Shown here: positions 1-11,556 of the stretch, one piece after another
Numbering within the stretch: the stretch's first letter is position 1
Layout: each line of letters begins with the position of its first letter
Assembly: GCF_032854445.1 (NCBI RefSeq)
Contig: NC_088306.1
Location: 17,829,764 to 17,893,763, forward strand
Source: Liolophura sinensis
Taxonomy: Eukaryota > Mollusca > Polyplacophora > Chitonida > Chitonidae
DNA: 64,000 bases
Reading direction: 5' to 3'
The notes under the pieces: model-generated
Told to the model about the DNA's origin: nothing
The model's database searches: none
Seen by the model: only the letters and a program-made list of their open reading frames with translations
Made by a program: the position numbers and the translations under genes

Positions 1-1105
1 GCGATAACTAGGTTTGCACTGCTTTCATCTTAGAAGCGACCGCTCCAGAATTGAAGCATCAAATCCAGCGACAGTCGAATGCCTGGATCGGCCACAGTGG
101 TGCTTAGATTAATTTCCATTTGTTTCTGAATTCAGCATGAATCTAGTTGTACAACAAGCATATTGTAATTTTGTAAACATTTAATACGGGTCAAAATCAC
201 CACCTCAACCCATCCGGAGGCTATGACCTAAGCCAAGAATACCCAGGCCGTGCATCTGCAGCTATGCTATTTAGACAGGGTCACTGGATTTCCTTGTAAA
301 TGATATAGTAGGCCTGCTGTATCAACAGTTCAAGGTGTGGAAGAATTTCCAGTGTGTCCAATTTCCCAGAAAACTATATGTATCACTTCATATATGTCAC
401 AGCTAGGCTACTGCTTAGACAGAAAATACCTTCGACGTTAGAAAGCTAGAGTAAACGTGAAGTCATCTTGCCCTCAATAAAGGAAACGTGCTGGAGCTGC
501 GTCAAGACAGAGTTTCACTAAACTTTTTGCGGTGTTGAACAAAATGTAAAAAATATTTAACGCCGGTTTAAGATACTGTAAATGGTTGACTTTTAGTGGA
601 CATAAACATTAGTCAGGTGCTGTCTTTCACTTTAAATACCGGTACATATATTTCGGAAAGAACCCAATAGTCTGCATCTGGTTTCGTTTTCGTTTTTGGT
701 AATTAAACTTTTTTATTAGTAACTGAATGTATTGTCTGTATAATGTGTTTTTGTAAAATATCGTTTTATCTCCACAATAATGCAAGAAACTATTGTTGTA
801 TTTGTACTGTCGCGTTTTTTTTTTTTGTTTTTTTTTTCGTTTTTCTTCTTTTTTTTGTAAAGAAGGTGTGAAATCTTGAGGACAATGAATAATTTATGAA
901 GTTGAGTTTACCTGATGGCTTTTACCATTTATCCCCTATTCATAAACCAGAGAGCACCTCGGCCTGTTTTGAATAGCGTTTGGTTAACATGATGGCTCAA
1001 ATAAGTAACATGGTCTAATCAGACAACCATACTTTCCTCGGTTTACAAGAATGCTAAAATAAGTAATATGGTCTAGAACGACAGCCATACTTGATGGCAC
1101 TCGTA
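1..1105. other. Left edge, no gene recognised
   Basis: I see no exon matching the expected second FERM. Positions 1000-1190 carry four diverged units of about 35-60 bp around 'aaataagtaacatggtctgatc'. A poly-T tract lies at 818-850. On the minus strand an AATAAA (plus TTTATT at 712-717) could serve as a poly(A) signal if the gene ends at 1106. Confidence 0.4.
712..717 (-). terminator. Possible poly(A) signal (AATAAA)
   Basis: A hexamer on the minus strand lies about 390 bases past the stop at 1106. It matters only if exon 18 is terminal. AATAAA is common by chance in AT-rich sequence. Confidence 0.2.
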
Positions 1106-1180
1106 TTAAAACTGCAAATAAGCAACACTGTTTGATCCGATTTGATATTGTAAATAAGTAACGTAGCCTGATCGGACCAC

Positions 1181-1373
1181 CTTATTTTGTTGGGTTCTCA
1201 TGGTAGTCGTAAACACTAACTTTTTGATCTGGATTAGTCTCTCTAAACAGGCCTTGGCCAGCCGATGAGAACTGCTCTTCATCACTCTGGTACACTCCTC
1301 GAAAAGCTCACTTCCGGGGAACGTCACGCCGGTCATCAACCACAACAACTGCCAGCCCCGATCTTCGCTGGAA
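1181..1373 (-). CDS. Exon 18, MyTH4-2, last exon in the window
   Basis: It completes Val916 and encodes 917-980, with acceptor ccttttccag|t. [18 protein letters not shown] and ACLERLIQI match EERGWELLWLCTG and the CLQRL helix. The 3' end is uncertain: aag|gtggtc is a weak donor, tta|gtgttt is an alternative, and reading on gives 24 more residues to a stop at 1106-1108. The 3' part overlaps a degenerate repeat. Confidence 0.78.
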
Positions 1374-4300
1374 CTGGAAAAGGCAATAAACAAAGTCAGA
1401 TGCAATACTGGAAACAGCTTCATATCAGAGAGTTTTAATGCTTCATTGAAGAAATAGACAAATACTTCCATATCCAGTTCTCATATTTAACAAGGAGTAT
1501 GAGATTGTCTATGAAGGGTCCATTCGCCATACCTTATTTCATCTCTTTCTTTTTTTCTTTCTCCCCCGCAACCCCCCCCCCCCCCCTCCCCCACCTCCAT
1601 CCTGCACTTTCCTCCCATGTTCAGCGAAGATATTCACGAAACAGCTTTAGAATTTCTTCACTTAACTGACGGCATCTGCAATTTGCGGCTTCCTCATACA
1701 GTAAAGCCGGCGAATGATGGCGCCGTCCATAGTATTTTCGAATGCAACTTGTTACATTCGTACTTAACGTCACACTCAACAACATCATACTTACACGTCA
1801 TTGTTCTGTGTAATCTGTTTCACAAGCTGACAATAAATCTCTTCTCTCATATATCTCTGTAACAGTAAGTACGTGGGAATGTTTACAACTGTGCGTGGTA
1901 TTAAATTAAAGCAACGACTGGCATACAACACGACTGAAAGAAATGTGCTACCATTTTTTTTTTTTCGAATTTTTATCTTCAAGACTAGAGATTCAAACTT
2001 TAAGTAAGCAACTACAGGGTTCGCATTCATCAAATGTCAGAAAATACCAACGATTATTTTGTTGAATTCTGTGTTGAAATATTTTGTTGAAATATTAATA
2101 TAATTTTTATACTCTTTTGTAAGAGTACACCTGTTATTCTTGCATCTGAAGGAGTTGTCGTCGTTTGGACGTTATGAGAAAATTTCTTGTTAAAATGATC
2201 ATTATTTATTGTAAGTTTTGTCTTGACTTATGACACTCTGTTTCCCACACACTCACATTCCTCAGAGCTGGTTCCACGACTGTAGAATTTACCAGATCCT
2301 TCAGTCCTGGAGAGATAGTACCGGATGTGTCCGACATGTACTGGAGAATAGCTTAATGGGGGTTAAGAACAAACCATAGCCTTAGGCTGGACGATATTTG
2401 AAAATTGAACTTTAAACTGGCGCATGCTCCCGCGTATTGCCACTAATCTGGCTTTCTGACTGCAATACCCATGTAAGGCTTTATACATAACTTGCTATTT
2501 TGACTTCAACCCAATTTGTTCCTTAAGTCTAAGCCCTTAAACAGACAACGCAGTAATGACGTATGGGTAAAAAAAAATCCCTCAAACTGTTTTCATACGT
2601 CCATTTTCACCAACATCTTATGTCGTAATTGAACAATGAGCAGGAGAAATCGTGAATTCGAAATAAAAAGGCACTGATTAACTTTCCGTCAGATTGTGAT
2701 AAGGAATCAAAATAACTTTCCAAAACTTTAAGATTGTCCATCCTACAGATTTTGGATTCGTCGCCAAATACTTTACTGGAAAGATGCCCACCGCAATAAT
2801 TGGGTAATCTTAATATCATTAATCATTTACAGGACGTGCTTCATGAGGTATTTGACAGGCTTCTCAAAGGAACAAATAGCAACTGAGGTAAACTGAAAGT
2901 TACTTCATGAGACATTGGAGAAAATTCTCAAAAGCACAAATAGCAACTGAGGTAACCTGAAAGTTGCTTCATGAGACATTGGAGAAAATTCTCAAAAGCA
3001 CAAATAGCAACCGAGGTAAACTGAAAGTTGCTTCATGAGACATTGGAGAAAATTCTCAAAAGCACAAATAGCAACTGAGGTAAACTGAAAGTTGCTTCAT
3101 GAGACATTGGAGAAAATTCTCAAAAGCACAAACAGCAACTGAGGTAACCTGAAAGTTGCTTCATGAGACATTGGAGAAAATTCTCAAAAGCACAAATAGC
3201 AACTGAGGTAAAATGAAAGTTGCTTCATGAGACATTGGAGAAAATTCTCAAAAGCACAAATAGCAACTGAGGTAAAATGAAAGTTGCTTCATGAGACATT
3301 GGAGAAAATTCTCAAAAGCACAAACAGCAACTGAGGTAAACTGAAAGTTGCTTCATGAGACATTGGAGAAAATTCTCAAAAGCACAAATAGCAACTGAGG
3401 TAAAATGAAAGTTGCTTCATGAGACATTGGAGAAAATTCTCAAAAGCACAAATAGCAACTGAGGTAAAATGAAAGTTGCTTCATGAGACATTGGAGAAAA
3501 TTCTCAAAAGCACAAATAGCAACTGAGGTAAACTGAAAGTTGCTTCATGAGACATTGGAGAAAATTCTCAAAAGCACAAATAGCAACTGAGGTAAACTGA
3601 AAGTTGCTTCATGAGACATTGGAGAAAATTCTCAAAAGCACAAATAGCAACTGAGGTAAACTGAAAGTTGCTTCATGAGACATTGGAGAAAATTCTCAAA
3701 AGCACAAATAGCAACTGCGGTAAAATGAAAGTTGCTTCATGAGACAATGGAGAAAATTCTCAAAAGCACAAATAGCAACTGAGGTAAACTGAAAGTTGCT
3801 TCATGAAACATTGGAGAAAATTCTCAAAAGCACAAACAGCAACTGAGGTAAAATGAAAGTTGCTTCATGAGACATTGGAGAAAATTCTCAAAAGCACAAA
3901 TAGCAACTGAGGAAAACTGAAAGTTGCTTCATGAGACATTGGAGAAAATTCTAAAAAGCACAAATAGCAACTGAGGTAAACTGAAAGAAGGCCTTACTTC
4001 ATTGGGTACACGTGACCATTTGCCAACTATCACTCTGGCGTCGTGCACTAGTTCTACAATCTGTGCTGTAGTCTTTTATAAATTGGTAATCTATGAAATC
4101 TCAAATTTTATTAAAGAACTCAGATTGGAATCTAAGAATAAGCAATACGATTTTTGAACGGTGAAGCTTAGTAATGTAGATTTACTTAGATAAGTTGGTA
4201 AACATAGGGGAGAGAATACAGACTGAAAACAGGAAAAGAGATTTTCGCAAAACCGTTTCAACTTTCTGAAGAAAGGATACAAGTGAAGGCAGTACATGCG

Positions 4301-7300
4301 GTATTGTATGTATCCGGTCTCAACTGGAGTTTCCTTAACAACGGCCGTTTGATTGGATCTTTCTGATATGCCCATTGCTGGCTCTGGGACTTCCGTTTGA
4401 AGGAGGCTTTGGACAGTAACTTGGAAACACTACCTTCAGTTGATTTTCTACAAAAGTATTCATCAAAACAAAAAGTGTTTGAAAAATCAGCAGAAGATCA
4501 GCGAACATCATTGAAACATAAGAACATTGATTGTGCCAGTTGCCTAACAGCGCTACAAAGAAATTCATTTACTTAATTGAATTCTGTTTTACACCATACT
4601 CAAGAGTATGCAGCCATCACTATAGTTGGAGAAAACCGGGCAGGGCCTCGGTGAAATCCACGACCATCCGCATGTTGCTGGAAGACCTTCCCACGTACGG
4701 CCGGAGACGCTACAATGGGATGCCATTGGCAAGTTCTAATTGAATTCTTGTTCTTCCATGTACATGTGGGGCTATTTGCATCTGATAACAAGAACATCGT
4801 CGTGATGGTAGTTTACTTCTTAAGTGAGCATTAGTTACCTGGTTGTCCATATCAGAAGCCAAGTTATCGCAGGTTCTACTCTCTACACTCAAAAAAATAA
4901 TCTGTTAACTTTAACGGATAGCTTTTGTCTGAGTGATGATAGAATGTATTCTGCTATTATGACATAATACGGTGTCATATTCAACATAATGTTCTGTTAG
5001 TCTAATAAAATCTTCATCTTGATTTAATAGAATATGTGTGTTATATTTAAGAGACTAATCTGTTGCGATAGGAGAATACATTATATCATCACTAAGACGA
5101 CAGACTTCCTCTAAAAATTACCAGATTAATTTTTGAGCGTACGTGTTTTGGCATCTAAAGTGTAATTTGGCATCTTACCAAAATGTAATTTGGCATCTTA
5201 CCAAAAGTGTAATTTGGCATCTTTCCTTAAGTGAAATTTGGCATCTTACCAGAAGTGTAATATGGCGTCTTGCCTAAAGTGTAATTTGGTGTCTTACCTA
5301 AAATGTAATTTGGCATAGTTTTCCAGCGTATGTTGTGCAGACTGATTATTGTTCTGTGCAAACAGGCCTCCGTCCTTCTTAAGCTGAACTGTTAACAAAC
5401 CCTGATGACAAAACACAACAAAAGCATAGTGAGGTCAGGGTGTTTAAATTCAATACAAAAAAAAAGCCACGAAAAAAAAAGCAGATTTCTCTTCCAAACA
5501 ACAGCGAACGTCAATCCATAATGGAAAGAAAACCTGACACTCCACATCTATGAAAGGTTGATAGCACGTCCAGCTCATGCTAGCTTCCTCTCCGCCCATA
5601 AGTGGGAAGGTCTGCCAAAAACCTGCGAATGGTCGTTGGTTTCCCCCGGGTACTGCCCGGTTTCCGCCCACCATAATGCTGGCCACCGTCGTGTAAAAAT
5701 AATGTGAAATATTCTTGAGTACAGCGTAAAACGCCAATCAAATAAATCTATGAACACTTTTAACCTGATAATTTGAACCACTCAAAGAAAAGAGTGCACT
5801 AGATTGCGAGTTTATCATAAGTTCAAAAGTAATCATATAAATACTATAATATAAAATATATAAAATCTTACCATCACATCTGGAGATGGCTCTGTGGTTG
5901 TGGTTAGTATATGTACGCTGGACTTTGGTAATGTTCCGCACTGTTCAGATCTTTTGCATGTCCCCGACACTTCCTGAGAGTCGCTGAAATCCTCCCAGGT
6001 TTTGTCCAGGACGAGGAGGTCCCCTCTCACCACACTTTGTCCATTAGGACCTGTACGAAGGACAAATATATACGTCTCCGTTTATTCGGCACAGACGATG
6101 TATTGTGCCCTAACTGCCATCGTTGATTTCTAACGTTTCTTTTTTTCGGTTAACAAGTAAAACAAGCATGTACCATTTGAGGCATAGGTTTGGCTTTAGC
6201 TTTTTTTTAGCTTTTTTATTGCCTTAAATCTTCTCGCGATTGTGTTCTGGGACATTGCTATGGACATTCAAACGCTTGTCTTTAATCAGTTATCTTGCAG
6301 TTTTAAATAGAGACATTTATCAGGTTCCTGACTAACGACATGGGTAGTTTCGGGCACACAGGTTTCTTCCATCAATATACCGGATTACCATTGTATAAAT
6401 GAAAAATGAGGCGTTAAACTCCATTGAAATAAAAAAAATATTCAATAATTTTAGCAGCAGGTTTCGTGTCTGTCCCCCTTTGCAGGCTAAGACTACATGT
6501 ACGACGCGCCAGTGTTCAGACATTCCGACTTACCAAATTTGGAAGAACTCTCCAAAACTACAGCAAAGATTGAGCGTCGTTTGAGGCCATCAACAAAACT
6601 GAGCAGGAGATTAAACATGTCGTCACAATGTGGGGATGTAATGATGTACTGCTCTCCCTTCAGCGTTGTCATCGTCAGCAACTGTCGGCTAAAATTAAAT
6701 AGGAAGAAACGTTACACTGAGCCACATGTCTGTAATTCAGAGTGTCGTCAACGTATCAACGTTTATTATTATCCCGGAATGACGTTTCCCGTCATTCCGG
6801 GATATGTGCTTTCATATTTTGCAATTCGACGAAATGTTCCTTGCAATGTTATTAAGTTCAATGGTTAATCGTTAAATAACAGCATGTATAAGGTATCTAA
6901 GAAAAGCAAACTACTACAACATAATATATTATGGTTATGAAATTGTCAAATGCATGGGGAATAAGTGCTCGGTTAGTATGAATCAAGTCATTCAGGGCTA
7001 GGCTGTAGTATGAATTATGTAGACATCGGTCTACATTTTCAAGTGATAAGGACAAAACGTCTTAACTGACGTATTCACTTAATCTACTGATGATTTATAA
7101 CGCAAATTATATCGTCGCCAAGGGGCGGGATGGCATACAGATTTATGGGACTCGGGGAAACCGGGAAAAAGTGAGGAAACCATGCGACGTCCTTAGGTAT
7201 CAATCTCATTGAAGTCAGATTTAGTAATACCTCCCAATACTTAATTGAGGTTAATTAGATCTACGGTACTACCTGCTGCATGACGGTCCGATGACCGCTC

Positions 7301-10300
7301 TTTGGTTGGATAGGTCAACCATTTGCACCAGTCAGAATCTTTGTTTTAAACTGATTTAGCTGAATGAGACAAAAGGAGCAAAAGGAAGTAAGAACGAGAT
7401 TGGGTCTTCAGCAAAGGCTGCATGAGAGAATGGGTTTCTTCGGATCTATTTCGCGATCTGGAGAGCATATCTCATAGGTCCGACTTGAGGGAAGCTGTTG
7501 AATACAACTGACAAAATTCCCAACATATTCATCAAAGATTACTGGTCTCGATTTCCAGCTCTTTATACCTCTCGGCCAAGAATGTGCTGGAATTTATTTA
7601 TATATTAATTTATGTTTTCTTGATTGGTTTTTCACGCCGCATTAAAAATATGTCACTGATACGTCGGCGGTGAGCACTATAGTGGGAGGAAACGTGAACC
7701 CCAATGAGTTCGAGCAAAATAACTCTGTAACAGATAGTTATATCCGATAAAGTTATAACAGAAATTTCCCTTCGAGTTATGCAAGGTCACATTACATGAA
7801 TATATTAGGTTATTTACCTCAGGTTTCCGTTTGAAAGAAGAACAGGATTGGTGCTAAAAGCAAAACAAGCGGTAAATGAAAGGCTTCGTTAGTAGAGAGT
7901 ACATCGGCATTCTATATAAAACATCAGGCAATAAGTAGGGTGAGATAGCAAACAAAGTTAAAAAGCTAAAGACAAAAGTATATGGGGAGTAATTTCGTGT
8001 AAAGAAAAAAGAAGAAAATTTCAAACACAGTGGATTGTAACAAATTAAGCAATGAATGGATCATTCATTTAGTTTTTCTAAACAGTCGTGTCTTAAAGGG
8101 AAAAAGAAGTATAAAAATGAAATAAGCGTCAGATGGAAGATTACTGGAAACTGTACATGAAAATATCTTTAATTACGTTTTAGATTTTTTACTGAGTGAA
8201 ATGCGGTCAGATGTTTTGATTGTATGATGGGCTTTATGAACAATATTGATAATAATAATAATAATAATGAAGTCGAGACTTCATTATTATTACTATTGAA
8301 CCCACGCACAACTATGAGTCTTAAACAGTATCAATACAGATGACGTATATCGCTAGTAACATCAAAGCGATTATTCTCGATCTAAAACGTGTATTTAACG
8401 TCAGACTTACTTCATCACGCAAAGGCACACATTTCATGAGTACAATTCACCAGAATTGTATTCAAAGATGAAATAAAGCTATAAAAAAAGGCCTACTGAT
8501 GCTTACTTCATTATCAATGTTCTGTGCATGTATATATAAGTCTTTGTCTCTGATGTGGGCAGCCCATATTGGCTGATGGAAAAAAGGTCTCTCAAAACCA
8601 AGTTATTCATCACACTGACCATTGAAAATTTATCTAAAAACATCTTCTCTCTATCTTTTCACATTTCTTCTCGGTGAATTACACACAGTAAAATGCGTGA
8701 ATTTTCGGTGTAGCATACTGATACCGCGTTAACCACAAATGACGTCATATCGATCTTTTCTATTTATTATATATTCAGCTGGAGATAGATCTATTTTATA
8801 TTGCATTGTTAGTATACTCCAATAAATGAAACAGCTAATTAGGCATCCTATGCTCTGTTTACTATTTCGATGTGACGTCATTGCGCTTAATACTGTCAAT
8901 ACAGTGCAACGAATGCATGTATATCTGGGTGAAAAATAAAATCTTGTAATTTGAGGCACAATTCTTTGATATTTTTAAAGTTACTTTTTTATATTTGAGT
9001 GATTTTTACCTTTAAAATATACGTACTGGTGTGTCGCCGAGTAAATATGGGACTTTGAAATCGGTTAAATACCGGAGAATGGTTTAACTCAGGAAAAGAG
9101 GGACAGAACACATGGGACTTCGAATATGCTGAGGCGCCTACCATTTCGAAAGTTTAAAAAGCATGTCTCGTATGATTAGCATAAATTAGAACAATCCAAC
9201 AATAAATCGGCTAAAGTTATCCACTTCAGTGACTCTACAAGAAATAATCTTAAGGTAAGTGCCATGTAGAGTAGTGACAAGATTACGGATTTTCAGTACA
9301 TATTTTCTAGCCAAAATTACAATTTGACTTTAAAAATTGCAAATTCATATTTCTGTTAATGCCAATAATGAATAAAACAGAAACAGTGTTTGTTGGCACA
9401 CAAAATACGTTGTGTTTGTACAGAGAAATGTTCTTGTCCAGGTATTATATAAAATAAAGATATAATTAGTTCGGTTTTATGTGTCATTCTCTTAATGGGA
9501 TTAGGCCTGTACACCTTAACATTCTGGAGCTTCGTTTGCTTGACCACAAATCAGATGGTGCTCATGTGATATCAGTGTATACTGATACACACTGGGGCGT
9601 GGGGGTGGGGTGTGGGGGAGCGGGGTAAGGGGTGGGATGCATTTAGTTCAGGCATAACACATGCATAGATAAACAAGCAGTCGATATTTTTAAGTAGCAG
9701 ATTTGCAAACGGAGATAATTCTGCAGAACAGGCAATTTCGAATCCGGAAAGGTCTACGATTACTGGCTAATCGAATTCAAGTGGTGATAAGAGACTTTAT
9801 TCTTAATTTAAATGTATGGAATGTCGACAAAACAGATTTAAACAGACAACGAACATCTCATTTATCTATTGTTCCTGCCAGCAAAGCCACCTTTATAATC
9901 AACACCAATTTCCAACAAGAAAAAACTTTCATTAAAATCAGTTCAAATTTGATAAAACAAAGTGATATTGATGGTGGTGCTGAGAACTTGCTATTCAATT
10001 AGCGAGTTTGAACTTCTTCTTGTATTTTGTATGGTACACGAAAAATCGGACACAGGGTGCCTATAACATTATCTGTTTCTGTTAGAAAAAAATTTCCTAA
10101 AATGAATAAATCCACTAAGTAAACAAACAATTTCACTTCAAATCGATCTATTCGACATTAAGGTACTCAGCTGAGAGAGTTTGCATCGGTACACACATTA
10201 TGCCAGAAAGGGTTTAACGTGTACTAATTTGACGTCATTGTGAGGAGGAGTTTTGTTGCTAAAGGTAAAAATAGTCCTTTTGTACCAAAAATGTTTGGAA

Positions 10301-11518
10301 ACATTAAAAGACATTAATTTACCTATCAAATGTCTCTGCATATTTGGATTGACCACTAACACCGCTTTCTTAGGAACTTCCTTAGTTTACAAAGGTTCAG
10401 TTTCTCAATTTTCTCCGATGTTCATTTAGTCTTAATAACTTTTTCAGAAACCTTTTTCAGGCGCCTATGTTACACTAATTGTAATCAAAAATAGTTGCCT
10501 AACATTTTTGATGGGTCACGTGGTACCGGAACAGTAGGACTTTTTTACCTTTAGCAATAAAAGAGGGAGAACACGAAAACTCCTCTATTGGATATTGTGA
10601 ATTAGTTGGCTAAAAGTCTACATGAGTGTAGCTGAGGCGTGTGTTCACTTGGCTTACCCTCCGCGAACAACATCCGTGATCTCCACAAACGGTAAGTGTA
10701 CTTTGGTTTTATCCGACTCATCGACGACGAAGAATCCCTGACAGTTTACGGCTAGCACGCCGCTGTTCCACTGGAAGTTCGGCCCCTGCAGCTTGGTCAA
10801 ATCATAACACCGTGAAAACAACATCGTCCAGCGCTCTTTCGCATACGTCACAATCTGCTCTTTGACGTCATACGAGGGAACGTTTTTGGCCACTAGATCT
10901 TCCTGTAAAATCTTGTTAAAGACTTCCATCCACTCCGCCACTGGTTTCGTCTGCAGACAGGACTCTGGCAACCAGGAAGTCAAAAATGGCTCTACCTTCT
11001 TGGGTTCTGGTTTGGGGAGATGTTCCAGATAATACCGCCGCGCGGCCATTAAAATGATATCGTCGTCCTGAAAGAATAATTTATTTAATTATTCCACTGG
11101 CGTTATAGACGCCTTTCAAGAATATTTCACATATACATTCAAGAAATGATCTGTTTAATTTAACAGAAAGTCTGTCGTCTGAGTGATGCTAGAATGTATT
11201 CTGTTACTGCAGTAGATTATTCTGTTAAATATAACATACATATTCTGTTAATTCAACCTGAAGATTCTATAAAACTAACAGAATATTATCTTGAATATGA
11301 CAGAATATTGTGTTATAATAACAGAATACATTCTGGCATCACTCAGACAACTAATTTCTGATAATATTAACACATTAATGTTTTGAGTGTACGTCAGCGG
11401 CCAGCATTGTAGTGGGGGGAAACCGGGCTCTGAAACCAACGAGCATGTGCAGGTTTCTGACAGATCCATTATATTCACTGGGGGTTCAAATATTCTTAAG
11501 TATATCGTTAAACAATAT

Positions 11519-11556
<38 letters not shown>

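Larger units (their letters stand above)
6805..10242. other. Intron 11 interior, no exon seen
   Basis: I find no supported exon. It contains a SINE-A fragment near 7605-7702 (minus), an AAT-repeat hairpin at 8249-8300 and a short G-rich tract at 9595-9640. Confidence 0.5.

Noticed and set aside
2838-3987. CRISPR-like regular repeats
   Set aside because: Units are contiguous without unique spacers, in an animal genome; minisatellite.
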